Source: CAYFQB01 sp964345225 (GTDB lineage Bacteria; Nitrospirota; Thermodesulfovibrionia; Thermodesulfovibrionales; UBA6898). From it: a stretch of 64,000 nt of DNA. The translations under genes were made by a program, and so were the position numbers. The notes under the pieces were generated by a model. The model had not been told where the DNA came from, ran no database searches, and was given only the letters and a program-made list of their open reading frames with translations. The number at the start of each line of letters is the position of its first letter. The stretch's first letter is position 1. The stretch covers positions 1 through 64,000 of the forward strand of contig CAYFQB010000017.1 in the NCBI GenBank assembly GCA_964345225.1, read 5' to 3'. This document shows positions 34,791 to 44,101 of the stretch, piece by piece.

Positions 34791-35309
34791 TTATTTTGCT
34801 GCCTTAAGCCTAAGTATCTCCTGCCTTATCTCTGCTGCGTCAGGTGCATTCGGGGCAAGCTCAAGATATTTCTCGAATTCCTTTGCCGCCTCTTCATTTT
34901 TTCTAAGGTCATATGCCAGGACTACGGCCAGGTTCCTGTGCCCGTAAACATGATTAGGGTTAAATTCAAGTGCTTTTCTGTATTCTTCCATAGCCCTTTC
35001 AGACCCTCCAATACGTCTGTAACATGTCCCCATATCAATTCTTACGTCAACATTCTTAGGGTCAATATCAAGTGCTTTCTGATATGCATTTATCGCCTCA
35101 TTAAAACGTGATGTGTCCATAAGTTTGTTCCCGAGCTTTATCCAGGCATTAACATTATCAGGTTCCTTTTTTACAATTTCTTCAAGAAGCCTCACATCAT
35201 CCTGTGTCTGAATAGGACCTGTTGGAAACTGATATTGAGACTTTGGTTCCTCTTTTTGCTGGCATCCGGCAAAGACCAAAATCAACAATACAATAACAAT
35301 TCTTTTCAC
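34791..35309 (-). CDS. TPR-repeat lipoprotein
   Basis: A 172-residue envelope protein. The signal peptide MKRIVIVLLILVFAGC ends in a lipobox with Cys16 the lipidation site. After it are about three tetratricopeptide repeats (about 52-155; AWIKLGNKLMDTSRFNEAI, AYQKALDIDPKN, EYRKALEFNPNH). These make a helical scaffold for protein contacts. The partner is unknown. It is 85 nt upstream of uvrC; the gap holds a weak hairpin AACCTG/CAGGTT. Confidence 0.88.
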   Translation of the reverse strand: MKRIVIVLLILVFAGCQQKEEPKSQYQFPTGPIQTQDDVRLLEEIVKKEPDNVNAWIKLGNKLMDTSRFNEAINAYQKALDIDPKNVDVRIDMGTCYRRIGGSERAMEEYRKALEFNPNHVYGHRNLAVVLAYDLRKNEEAAKEFEKYLELAPNAPDAAEIRQEILRLKAAK

Positions 35310-35404
35310 TATCTTACCCCATTTTAAATAGTCTCCTTAATTCTAACAAAATATAAAGATCTTTTAAACAGAATAGCATCAAGGCAACTACTGTCAGAAA
35401 ATAC

Positions 35405-35452
35405 ATTACTTGTTGACAATTTTTGTCAGTAATGAAAGTAACATACTGTTAC
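35405..35452. promoter_or_regulatory. two adjacent operator-like palindromes
   Basis: The first, 35405-35433, has ATTAC/GTAAT outer and TGACAA/TTGTCA inner arms. The second, 35438-35452, is GTAACA-TAC-TGTTAC, a perfect 6-bp dyad, followed by TGTTACAT as an extra half-site. They lie in the divergent region between the TPR lipoprotein and the small gene at 35599. No regulator gene is next to them. Confidence 0.5.
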
Positions 35453-35541
35453 ATTTGTTACATATGAATTTGGAACTAAAAGGTTTTGAGGCTTGAAAAA
35501 CCTGCATAATTAAACAAAATATGTAAATTTTTAAATTATGC

Positions 35542-35570
35542 TTGATTAGGCATTATTTTTGCATTATAAT
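35542..35570 (+). promoter_or_regulatory. sigma-70 promoter of the 64-residue gene
   Basis: TTGATT (35542-35547), exact 17-nt spacer, TATAAT (35565-35570), 28 nt before the start codon. A good match in both boxes. Confidence 0.65.
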
Positions 35571-35598
35571 TTTTAAAATGTGACCTTAGGAGACAGAT

Positions 35599-35793
35599 TT
35601 GAAGAGCACAAAAAAGAAAATAAAGGTTATAGAGACCAACGGTATATTCAGAGTATCTGCCGACTTTGGAGATGGCTTTCAGTTAGTCCCCGCTCCTGAA
35701 GGTAATCTAAGGCTCGCATTCTGGGATGAACATCGTTTAAAGGTATTTCTCAAGAACTACGGTTTTTATCCCATAATAAGTCATAACAACTAA
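35599..35793 (+). CDS. small conserved hypothetical protein
   Basis: A 64-residue soluble protein, basic at the start (MKSTKKKIKV), then predicted beta-strands (FRVSADFGDGFQLVPAPEGNLRLAF) and a short helix (EHRLKVFLKNY). The start is TTG with AGGAG at 6-nt spacing. It has its own promoter and is followed by a clear terminator, so it is a stand-alone unit. I do not recognise the family. Confidence 0.7.
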   Translation: MKSTKKKIKVIETNGIFRVSADFGDGFQLVPAPEGNLRLAFWDEHRLKVFLKNYGFYPIISHNN

Positions 35794-35804
35794 TTTGTCT
35801 ACTC

Positions 35805-35846
35805 AAGCCGGCCGTCCCCCCAATCCCCCAAAAAAAAGGCCGGCTT
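35805..35846 (+). terminator. Rho-independent terminator
   Basis: AAGCCGGCC (35805-35813) pairs with GGCCGGCTT (35838-35846), with a 24-nt loop, followed by TTCCCCTCCTTTC. It ends the 64-residue gene's transcript. The strong 9-bp stem is clear; the U-tract is short. Confidence 0.65.
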
Positions 35847-35955
35847 TCCCCTCCTTTCAAGAGATAACATTTAAAATTTCAAGTTGGTTAATATAAATTA
35901 AGGATAGGACGGGCAGGTGTATTTACTCAAATCTTCTTTGTAAATCCGGCTTTTA

Positions 35956-36930
35956 TTATTCTTCTAAAAAGCTCCCGATTTTTTTCAGCCTCTTATATCT
36001 CTCTTCTATCAGTTTACCTGGCGTTTTTGTCTTGAGTTCATCAAGGGCCTTAAGAATATTATCAGTTATATTTTTTGCTGTATTTTCAACATCTGTATGC
36101 GCTCCACCGAGAGACTCTGGTATTATATTGTCGATTATTTTATATCGCAACAGATCCTGGGCTGTCAGTTTTAATGCTTCTGCAGCCCTTGAGAAATCCT
36201 CGGAATTTATTTCTCCATTCTTTTTCCAGAGAATTGCCGCACATCCTTCCGGTGATATAACAGAGTAAATTGAATGTTCAAGCATGTACAGTCTGTCTGA
36301 AACACTCAAAGTAAGAGCCCCTCCGCTTCCCCCTTCACCTATCACTATAGAAATTATAGGAACCCTCAGTCTTGACATGGTCATTAAATTAGCAGCAATT
36401 GCTTCTGCCTGTCCCCTTTCCTCTGCACCAACTCCCGGATAAGCACCTGGAGTATCTATCAATGTTATAACCGGCCTCTTGAATCTCTCGGCAAGTTCCA
36501 TCAGTCTTAATGCCTTTCTGTAACCTTCTGGATGCGGCTGTCCGAAATTGCGCCTTATCCTCTCTTTTGTTCCCCGTCCTTTCTGATGTCCTATTATCAC
36601 GACAGGATTGTTTTTTATCCTTGCAATTCCACCAACAATAGCCTTATCGTCAGAAAATCTCCTGTCTCCATGCAATTCAACAAATTCTTCTGCCATTATG
36701 TTTATGTAATCAAGACTATAGGGCCTGTCCGGATGTCGAGCTAACATTGTTTTCTGCCAAGGGCTGAGCTTTAAAAAAATTTCTGTACGCAGTTCTTTTG
36801 CTTTTTTCTCGAGTTTCTTAATCTCATCTGATATATCTAAGTTCTTACCATTAGAGATTCGCCTTAATTCCTCTATCTTTAACTCGAGATCCTCAATCGG
36901 CTTTTCAAAATCAAGGTAGTACTTTATCAT
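35956..36930 (-). CDS. accA: acetyl-CoA carboxylase carboxyltransferase subunit alpha
   Basis: Pairs with AccD to transfer carboxyl from biotin to acetyl-CoA, the first step of fatty acid synthesis. The 324 residues begin with the usual coiled region (FEKPIEDLELKIEELR), then the crotonase-like core: GDRRFSDDKAIVGG, GHQKGRGTKERIRRNFG, DTPGAYPGVGAEERGQ and GEGGSGGAL, all present. The start overlaps the dnaE stop by 4 nt. The partner accD is at 50.8 kb in this window. Confidence 0.96.
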   Translation of the reverse strand: MIKYYLDFEKPIEDLELKIEELRRISNGKNLDISDEIKKLEKKAKELRTEIFLKLSPWQKTMLARHPDRPYSLDYINIMAEEFVELHGDRRFSDDKAIVGGIARIKNNPVVIIGHQKGRGTKERIRRNFGQPHPEGYRKALRLMELAERFKRPVITLIDTPGAYPGVGAEERGQAEAIAANLMTMSRLRVPIISIVIGEGGSGGALTLSVSDRLYMLEHSIYSVISPEGCAAILWKKNGEINSEDFSRAAEALKLTAQDLLRYKIIDNIIPESLGGAHTDVENTAKNITDNILKALDELKTKTPGKLIEERYKRLKKIGSFLEE

Positions 36931-39900
36931 GAGAAAGTCACCGCACCTTTGCCAATCATATCTTCTAAAGTATTTATCATTACAGTATCAGGTCTTACAT
37001 TAAGTCCTGTTGCAATCAATGTCTGAGATCTATCGAGCTCTATCCTCAGATAAAGCTGGCAGTCTCCTGGATATTTATCTACAAGAGATCTGATATTCTG
37101 TAGACTTCCCATATGAGATTCGGGGTCTTTAATACAAATCTCAATTCGTTTAAGGTTATTTCTCAATGTATCTTCAATTCTTGAAACATCTCTTGCCTTT
37201 ACTTTAATGCCTTTTTCATCCTTATCAATACTCCCCTTCACCAGGATAAGAGCGTCCTTTTTTAAAATATCAATGCTGTTTCTGTATAATTCTGAAAAAA
37301 TTATTACTTCAACGTATCCTTCATCATCCTCAACCGTTATGTAAGCCATCATTTCACCGGTAGATTTAACATATTTCCTTCTTAAACTTCTCAATACGCC
37401 TCCTATTATGACTTCTTCCCTGTCCAAAGCATTTTCAATTTCAGAGGTCTTTTTTGCTCTCATTCTTTCAAGCAGCATATTATACTTTTTTAAAGGATGA
37501 CCTGTTATATAAAATCCGAGTGCCTCTTTCTCATTTTTCAACAATTCAGCCTCATCCCACTCTTTTGCAACAGCTGCTTCCTCATCAGTCACATCAGAAA
37601 AAATATTCTGTTGCCCGTGATTTTTCAGCCTGCTCCATGTATCATTAAAAATTTCTGAGACAGTACTCATTGCAGATGCCCTTGTGCCAATTGAATCAAA
37701 TGCCCCTGCCTTTACAAGACTCTCGACTACCTTCCTGTTCACCTTTCGTGCATCAACTCTTTCGGTAAGATCAGACACAGAAGTAAAAGGTCCCCCATCT
37801 TCTCTAGCCTCTATAATAGATTCAATTGCAGCACCGCCGACCCCTTTTACTGCCTCAAGTCCAAATCTGATCGAGTTGCCTGTTACCATGAATTCCCTGC
37901 CTGAGAGATTTATATCAGGGGGCAGTATATCTATCTTCAGATTTCGGCATTCATTTATGGATTTAATAACCTTATCTGTATCATTCATATCTGAGCTTAG
38001 TGTTGCAGCCATAAACTCTACAGGATAATGAGCCTTCAGATATGCAGTCTGGTAAGCAACATATGCATAAGCAGCAGAATGAGATTTGTTAAATCCGTAT
38101 TCTGCAAAAAACCCCATAAGATCAAAAATCCTTATTGCCTTCTTTTCAGGTATACCGTTTTTTGTAGCACCATTTATAAAATTCTCCTTCTGTTTTTCCA
38201 TTGTCTGTATATTCTTTTTGCCCATCGCCTTTCTGAGAATATCTGCCTGGCCAAGTGAGAAATTGGCAAGTTTGTTGGCTATCCTCATTACCTGCTCCTG
38301 GTAGAGAATAACCCCATACGTTTCATCGAGTATCTCTTTCAACTGTGGAAGTTCGTATTTAACAGGGATCTTGCCTTTTTTCCTTTTTATAAAATCGTCT
38401 ATCATGCCGCTCCCTATAGGTCCAGGCCTGTAAAGCGCAACAAGTGCAATCAAATCTTCGAACCTGTTTGGAGACATCTTGACAAGAATCTCCTTCATGC
38501 CAGCGCTTTCAAGCTGAAAAATTCCTGTGGTTTGACCTGAACTGAGAAGCCTGTATGTCTTTTCGTCAGTTAGCGAGATATCCTTTAATAAAACATCTTC
38601 CCCACCCTGTTTAATGTGATCTATGGTCTTCTGAATTACTGTAAGGGTTTTCAGCCCTAGAAAGTCAAACTTCAAAAGACCAATGCTATCAGTAGATCCC
38701 ATATCGAATTGTGTCATAATGCTATCATCTGAGGTACTCTTGTAAAGAGGGGTGTATTCGGTAAGCGGAACCGGGGAAATAACTACTCCGGCAGCATGTG
38801 TCGATGCATGTCTGCTGAGGCCTTCAAGCCGCATTGCAATGTTAAGCAGTTCCATGACCTGAGCCTTTGTATCATACAACTCTTTCAACTGGGGCTCTGC
38901 ATTCATTGCTGCCTCGATTGTAATCTTGGGCGTATTCGGGACAAGCTTCGCTATTCTGTCAACTTCAGCATAGGGCATATCCATTGCACGTCCAACGTCT
39001 CTTATGGCAGCCTTAGCTGCCATGGTACCAAAGGTTATAATCTGGGCTACATAATCCTTACCGTATTTTTTCGAGACATAGGATATTACTTCTGATCTCC
39101 TCTCCTGACAGAAATCAACATCTATATCAGGCATCCCTATCCGCTCAGGATTAAGGAATCTCTCAAAGAGCAGATTGTATTTGATAGGATCTATCTCGGT
39201 TATGCCAATAGCGTATGAAACAAGACTCCCTGCTGCAGAGCCTCTGCCAGGTCCGACAGGTATACCTTTACTTCTTGCATGCCTTATAAAATCCCATACA
39301 ATCAGAAAATAAGAGGAGTAATCCATTTTTTTGATTATATTGAGTTCGCTTTGCAATCTCTCCCTGTATACCTCGTTAATGTCATCTCCTAACTTTTTTC
39401 TGAGACCTTCATATGCGAGTCTTGAAATGAAAACATCAGTACTTTCTTCTCCTTCGATTTCAAATCGTGGTAAAAGACTGGCACCGAGATTAAATTCAAC
39501 ATTGCATCGTTCTGCTATCGCCCTTGTATTCATAATTGCTTCAGGTATGTCCTTAAACGCCTCTTTCATTTCCAAAGGAGATTTGAAATAAAATTCATCT
39601 GAACCAAATTTCATACGGTTTTTATCTTTAAGAGTCTTTCCCGTCTGAATACAGAGGAGTACATCATGAGCCTTTGCATCCTCCCTTTTAAGATAATGGC
39701 AGTCATTTGTGGCCACTATACCAATATCAAGCTCTCTTGCAAGCCCTATCAATTTTTTGTTTGCTTCTATCTGTTCATGTAATCCATTTTCCTGTATCTC
39801 GATATAATAATTTTCAGGACCTAATATGTTCCTGTATTCTAAAGCCCTTTTCCTGGCCTTATCTAAAAGCCCCCTCTTAAGATAATAAGGAATTTCTCCT

Positions 39901-40331
39901 TTAAGACATGCTGAAAGACCTATAAGCCCGCTTCTATGCTGTTCAAGGAGTTCCCTGTCAATTCTCGGTCTGTAATAAAATCCCTCCAAATATGCCTTTG
40001 TAACAAGTGAAACAAGGTTTTTGTATCCCGCATTGTCTCTTGCCAGGAGTATTAAATGGAAAGATGCCCCGTCATTTTCTAAATTCCCTTTATCAAAGCG
40101 GCTTCCCGGTGCAACATAGACTTCACAGCCTATTATAGGTCTTATACCAGCCTTTGAAACCTGCCTGTAAAACTTGACGGCGCCAAAAAGATTTCCGTGG
40201 TCGGTAATAGCAAGTGCGGGCATTTTATATTCCTTTGCCTTCGCGATCAACTCATTTATTCTTATCGCCCCGTCCAGTAGACTGTATTCAGTATGCAGGT
40301 GGAGGGATACATAATCCGAATGTGAGTGCAT
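36927..40331 (-). CDS. dnaE: DNA polymerase III subunit alpha
   Basis: Replicative polymerase. The 1134 residues comprise a PHP domain (HLHTEYSLLDGA at 11-22, ITDHG near 42), the polymerase palm with catalytic PDIDVDFCQERR (near 400), the fingers (GFNKSHSAAYA near 750), the HhH, and an OB fold at about 985-1065. The length is that of the short dnaE1 class. The overlap with accA is common in this group of genomes. The 260 bp upstream show no obvious feature beyond AT-rich sequence. Confidence 0.97.
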   Translation of the reverse strand: MHSHSDYVSLHLHTEYSLLDGAIRINELIAKAKEYKMPALAITDHGNLFGAVKFYRQVSKAGIRPIIGCEVYVAPGSRFDKGNLENDGASFHLILLARDNAGYKNLVSLVTKAYLEGFYYRPRIDRELLEQHRSGLIGLSACLKGEIPYYLKRGLLDKARKRALEYRNILGPENYYIEIQENGLHEQIEANKKLIGLARELDIGIVATNDCHYLKREDAKAHDVLLCIQTGKTLKDKNRMKFGSDEFYFKSPLEMKEAFKDIPEAIMNTRAIAERCNVEFNLGASLLPRFEIEGEESTDVFISRLAYEGLRKKLGDDINEVYRERLQSELNIIKKMDYSSYFLIVWDFIRHARSKGIPVGPGRGSAAGSLVSYAIGITEIDPIKYNLLFERFLNPERIGMPDIDVDFCQERRSEVISYVSKKYGKDYVAQIITFGTMAAKAAIRDVGRAMDMPYAEVDRIAKLVPNTPKITIEAAMNAEPQLKELYDTKAQVMELLNIAMRLEGLSRHASTHAAGVVISPVPLTEYTPLYKSTSDDSIMTQFDMGSTDSIGLLKFDFLGLKTLTVIQKTIDHIKQGGEDVLLKDISLTDEKTYRLLSSGQTTGIFQLESAGMKEILVKMSPNRFEDLIALVALYRPGPIGSGMIDDFIKRKKGKIPVKYELPQLKEILDETYGVILYQEQVMRIANKLANFSLGQADILRKAMGKKNIQTMEKQKENFINGATKNGIPEKKAIRIFDLMGFFAEYGFNKSHSAAYAYVAYQTAYLKAHYPVEFMAATLSSDMNDTDKVIKSINECRNLKIDILPPDINLSGREFMVTGNSIRFGLEAVKGVGGAAIESIIEAREDGGPFTSVSDLTERVDARKVNRKVVESLVKAGAFDSIGTRASAMSTVSEIFNDTWSRLKNHGQQNIFSDVTDEEAAVAKEWDEAELLKNEKEALGFYITGHPLKKYNMLLERMRAKKTSEIENALDREEVIIGGVLRSLRRKYVKSTGEMMAYITVEDDEGYVEVIIFSELYRNSIDILKKDALILVKGSIDKDEKGIKVKARDVSRIEDTLRNNLKRIEICIKDPESHMGSLQNIRSLVDKYPGDCQLYLRIELDRSQTLIATGLNVRPDTVMINTLEDMIGKGAVTFS

Positions 40332-40591
40332 ACAGAAATATTAACTTATGGGAAGTTTCAAGTCAATCAAACTAACAGACTCCTAATGTTTCAGTTTAAT
40401 CAGGAATAAACGTACATCCCTTCTTGTAATAAATTATGATTTGATATAATAAACATCGTATGTTATAAGTTGAATTATGAGAATTAATGAGCATATCCCG
40501 TTTCCTTTCCTCAAGGCTAAATTGAACTTGAAGTACATTAGTATTAATACTTTTTAGTGCTTTTATTTATAAAGAATTATAGAATATAAAC

Positions 40592-41284
40592 ATGGACAAG
40601 AGAAAACATAAGAGATTCATAGTAGAAAATATGGATATACATGCCAAAACACTTTTAACAACCGAGATAGAGCTCCTTGATATAAGCCTTGGGGGTGCAT
40701 GTATAAAGTCATCAAAAAGTCTGAATATTGGTGGTAATTATCTAATAAAGCTTCAAAATGAAAACATAATCATCCCGATCAAGTGTACAGTTGTATGGGA
40801 GAAATTAAGCGGGAGTCTGTATAACGATGGAGGAGATTTTATTCCTATGTACACAGCCGGGCTTAAATTTAAGGATGTTTCTATAGAAAGGCTGGAAGAT
40901 TTGAAGGATTTTATCGGTAGATTTGACTATCCGGAAGAAAAAAAGATAAGCGATGAAAAAAGATTAAGCGGCCTTAGATTTAAAATTATTACTAGAGAAA
41001 AAGTAAGCCTGAAATATCAAAATACAAACATCGTCAAGGAGATAAGCCTTGGAGGTATACTCGTAGAAACTAATTATGAGATCCCCGCAGAAAGCAAGTT
41101 GCCTATGGAACTCTCCATACCCGGGGAGGATCACCCGATAAAGTTTTATGGCAGGGTTGCCTTTTGCACCGATGTGACATATAAAGAGCCAAAAAGTTTT
41201 AATATCGGAATTGAGTTTTTGGACATGAAAGAAGATGACAAGTCAATCCTGAGTAAGTTTATCCAATTTCTCTCCGAGATATAG
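40592..41284 (+). CDS. tandem PilZ-domain protein
   Basis: A 230-residue cytoplasmic c-di-GMP-binding protein with two PilZ-like domains. The first (1-115) has an N-terminal KRKHKRF, which supplies the RxxxR-like arginines, and DISLGGA (about 35-41), which together bind c-di-GMP. The second (about 128-230) keeps EISLGGI but lacks a clear RxxxR, so it may be degenerate. It is single and faces away from the replication genes, next to the convergent pil gene cluster, whose output it may influence. That link is inference. Confidence 0.85.
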   Translation: MDKRKHKRFIVENMDIHAKTLLTTEIELLDISLGGACIKSSKSLNIGGNYLIKLQNENIIIPIKCTVVWEKLSGSLYNDGGDFIPMYTAGLKFKDVSIERLEDLKDFIGRFDYPEEKKISDEKRLSGLRFKIITREKVSLKYQNTNIVKEISLGGILVETNYEIPAESKLPMELSIPGEDHPIKFYGRVAFCTDVTYKEPKSFNIGIEFLDMKEDDKSILSKFIQFLSEI

Positions 41285-41397
41285 AAAATACTTTTCAATT
41301 AATAAAAGTCCCCTGGATCTCATAAAACCCAACACTAAAGAAATACACCTTACACTAAAATCGATAATTTAAAAGAATGTTCTTTTTGATAGGGAGT

Positions 41398-42753
41398 TTA
41401 TAAACCGTACTTTTTCATTTTATTGAAGAGGCTCTTCCTGCTTATTCCGAGGGATTTGGCCACTTTCTGCCTCTGCCACCGCGATTTAATAAGTGCCTCC
41501 TGAATTAGCTTTTTCTCTTCATTCTCTTTAATACTGTTGACTTTTTCTTTTACATTTATACTGGCAGGCGAATAGGCCATGCTATTTTCGGATAAAAGTC
41601 CAAGCATTGTATCTCCTCTAATAATATTGCCTTCCTCAAGTATCATTGTCCCCTGAATAAGATTCTCCATCTCCCTAACATTGCCCTGCCATGGATATGT
41701 TAATAAAAATTTCATTGCCTTATTGTCAAAACCCTCCATATTCTTTCCTATGTCTTTAGAATATTTTTTTAGGAACTTCTCAGACAGTGCAGGGATATCC
41801 TCTATCCTTTCTCTTAAAGGCGGTATGTGTATCTCAAAAACCCTTATCCTGTACAAAAGGTCCTCTCTGAACCTCTTGTGCTTAACTTCGTTATCAATAT
41901 TTTTATTGGTTGCTGAGATTACCCTGACATCAACCTTTATGGGCTTTGTACCTCCAAGCCTCTCTATCTCTTTTTCCTGAAGAACCCTGAGGAGCTTAGC
42001 CTGAAGTCCCAGTGATATATCCCCTATTTCATCCAGCAGAATAGTACCTCCATTAGCCCTTTCGAATTTCCCTATATGTGGTTTTACAGCACCTGTGAAT
42101 GCTCCCTTTTCATAGCCAAATAACTCTGCCTCAAGCAGGGTCTCGGGTATTGCAGCACAATTGATGCTAATAAAAGGGCCTTCTTTTCTGTTACTTATCT
42201 TATGAATTGTTTTTGCAAAAAGTTCTTTCCCGGAACCGCTTTCGCCTAATATAAGTACGGTTACATCTGTCCTGCTAACTCTTTTGGAAAGTTCCACAGC
42301 CTTCACCATTCCAGGGCTTCTTGCAATAATCTCTTCTACTGAAATATTTTCTATTGCCTGCTGTCTTAACTCTTCGATCTCCTGTTCAAGTTCGTATTTA
42401 TCGAGTGCCCTGCTTATAACCGTTCTAACTATCTCTATATCAATCGGCTTTGTAAAGAAATCATAAGCGCCTTCTTTTATTGCCTTTAGAGCAAACTCTT
42501 TTGAACTATATGCTGTTATCATTATGACGGGCATTCGGTACCCCTTTGTCCTTATACTCTCAAGAACTTCAAGGCCGCTCATCCCCGGCATTCTTTCATC
42601 AAGCAATACAAGGCTGTAATCCTTTGCTGGAATTAATTCAAGCGCTTCTTTCCCGCTAGAAGTTATATCATAATCATGACCTTCCTTTTTTATAAACTCT
42701 CCCATAAAAAACTGGATTCCGGGGTCATCATCAACAATCAATATTCTATGCAT
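41398..42753 (-). CDS. sigma-54-dependent response regulator (NtrC/PilR family)
   Basis: A 451-residue activator: receiver domain with acidic pocket DDD (8-10) and phospho-acceptor Asp52 in LLDERMPG, AAA+ domain with Walker A GESGSGKE (about 170-177) and GAFTGA (about 217-222) that contacts sigma-54, and a Fis-type HTH at the end (RQKVAKSLGISRKSLFNKMK). I start at ATG 42753 (GGGAGG 5 nt before); a GTG two codons upstream is also open. The start overlaps the kinase end by 8 nt. Its position after pilB-pilC and the kinase suggests PilR, but the target is not known. Confidence 0.93.
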   Translation of the reverse strand: MHRILIVDDDPGIQFFMGEFIKKEGHDYDITSSGKEALELIPAKDYSLVLLDERMPGMSGLEVLESIRTKGYRMPVIMITAYSSKEFALKAIKEGAYDFFTKPIDIEIVRTVISRALDKYELEQEIEELRQQAIENISVEEIIARSPGMVKAVELSKRVSRTDVTVLILGESGSGKELFAKTIHKISNRKEGPFISINCAAIPETLLEAELFGYEKGAFTGAVKPHIGKFERANGGTILLDEIGDISLGLQAKLLRVLQEKEIERLGGTKPIKVDVRVISATNKNIDNEVKHKRFREDLLYRIRVFEIHIPPLRERIEDIPALSEKFLKKYSKDIGKNMEGFDNKAMKFLLTYPWQGNVREMENLIQGTMILEEGNIIRGDTMLGLLSENSMAYSPASINVKEKVNSIKENEEKKLIQEALIKSRWQRQKVAKSLGISRKSLFNKMKKYGL

Positions 42754-44101
42754 AAGCACCTCCCAGCAGTATTATAGAGAATTTTGTATTTTTTTCTGAA
42801 GACTCAACATTGATCTGCCCGCCTGTATTGCTGATAATATCAGCTGCTATCTTCAATCCCATCCCATGGCCATTTGCCTTGGTAGTGAATCCTTCTTCAA
42901 AAATCCTGTTTACAATATCCTTATCAATAACTGAAGAGCTGATAACCTCAATAACAGCCTTATTTTTATCATTCTTTGACCTGATAATTATCTCTCCATC
43001 TTTATCAGCAGATTCAAAGGCATTAAGTATCACATTATAAAAAGCCTGGCTTAATCTCTCATCTATGTTGTAGATCTCAATGGTCTCGTCGTACTCTTCT
43101 ATCACTCTTAAATTCTTCATCTTTTCTTTCTGACTGCACAGCAGTACTATCCTGTGAAGCATCTCTTTTATACTAACCGTCTCTATCTTTTCCTTTGCAA
43201 GAAGATTGTCAACAACACGGTTCAGCCTGTCTATTTCTTTCATGACCTCTTCTATGTATATCTTCTTCGTATCCTGTTCACTCATATCCTCGTATATCAT
43301 TTGAGTAATGCCTTTCATCGCTGCCAAAGGGTTCCTCACTTCATGTGCCATTTCCCTCACCAGCGTGCCGATACTTGCAAGACGTTCAGCATGTTTCATC
43401 TTTTCACGAATCTGCTTAATCCCTGTATTATCCTTTAGACTGAAAACCGCTCCTTCGACCCCGGTGCTAACGGTTATCGGAGAGACTGAGTAACCTATTA
43501 CTTTTTCCCTGCCGTTAACCTTATAAATTATATCACCTGATTCTACCTTGTTTTTAAAAACCTTTTCTATAACTACGTCTATTTCCCCTATTTTATCTTT
43601 TAAATTTCTGCCGATAAAATCTTTCTGTGTGCATTCTAAAATATTGCATGCTTGTCTATTAGCCATTTTTATCGTCGCTTTTTTATCTATCGTAATTATT
43701 CCGCCTGAAATATTCTCAAGAATCGTAAAATATTGTCTGAAGGAGGAAGCCATCTTTGTAAAATCTTTTCCGAGCAAACTGAATTCATCGATATTCCCAG
43801 TTCCTTCCCTGAGGAGTTTTTTTACAGGCCTCAATATGGAATATGCAACGACAATACCTGCAAACAAAGCCCCCGCTGCCGTTACTAAAGTCCAGATAAT
43901 TGCAAAATTATAGATAGATGTCAATTCCTCTTTACTTACTGTATGATATCTCAAAGCCGAATTCATTTTTTCAAGAAGTACAAAAGAAGGGCCGAATGCA
44001 AATATTGTAAAAAACAGGGGTAGTATGATGAAAAAACTCATATAGAACTTTTTCTTTAAAAAAAGTCCTATTATCTTCTCATAACATTTATCATATCCCA
44101 T
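42746..44101 (-). CDS. membrane sensor histidine kinase (PilS/NtrB type)
   Basis: A 451-residue kinase: membrane helices at about 20-40 and 66-90, a PAS domain (about 125-225), HisKA with phospho-acceptor His253 in EMAHEVRNPL, and a GHKL ATPase (NVILNAFESA near 355-364, GHGMGLKIA near 424). It overlaps the regulator gene downstream and the pilC 3' end (31 nt), so it is part of one tightly packed unit. The ATG at 44101 has no strong ribosome site; a later Met (residue 21) is possible. Confidence 0.92.
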   Translation of the reverse strand: MGYDKCYEKIIGLFLKKKFYMSFFIILPLFFTIFAFGPSFVLLEKMNSALRYHTVSKEELTSIYNFAIIWTLVTAAGALFAGIVVAYSILRPVKKLLREGTGNIDEFSLLGKDFTKMASSFRQYFTILENISGGIITIDKKATIKMANRQACNILECTQKDFIGRNLKDKIGEIDVVIEKVFKNKVESGDIIYKVNGREKVIGYSVSPITVSTGVEGAVFSLKDNTGIKQIREKMKHAERLASIGTLVREMAHEVRNPLAAMKGITQMIYEDMSEQDTKKIYIEEVMKEIDRLNRVVDNLLAKEKIETVSIKEMLHRIVLLCSQKEKMKNLRVIEEYDETIEIYNIDERLSQAFYNVILNAFESADKDGEIIIRSKNDKNKAVIEVISSSVIDKDIVNRIFEEGFTTKANGHGMGLKIAADIISNTGGQINVESSEKNTKFSIILLGGAYA

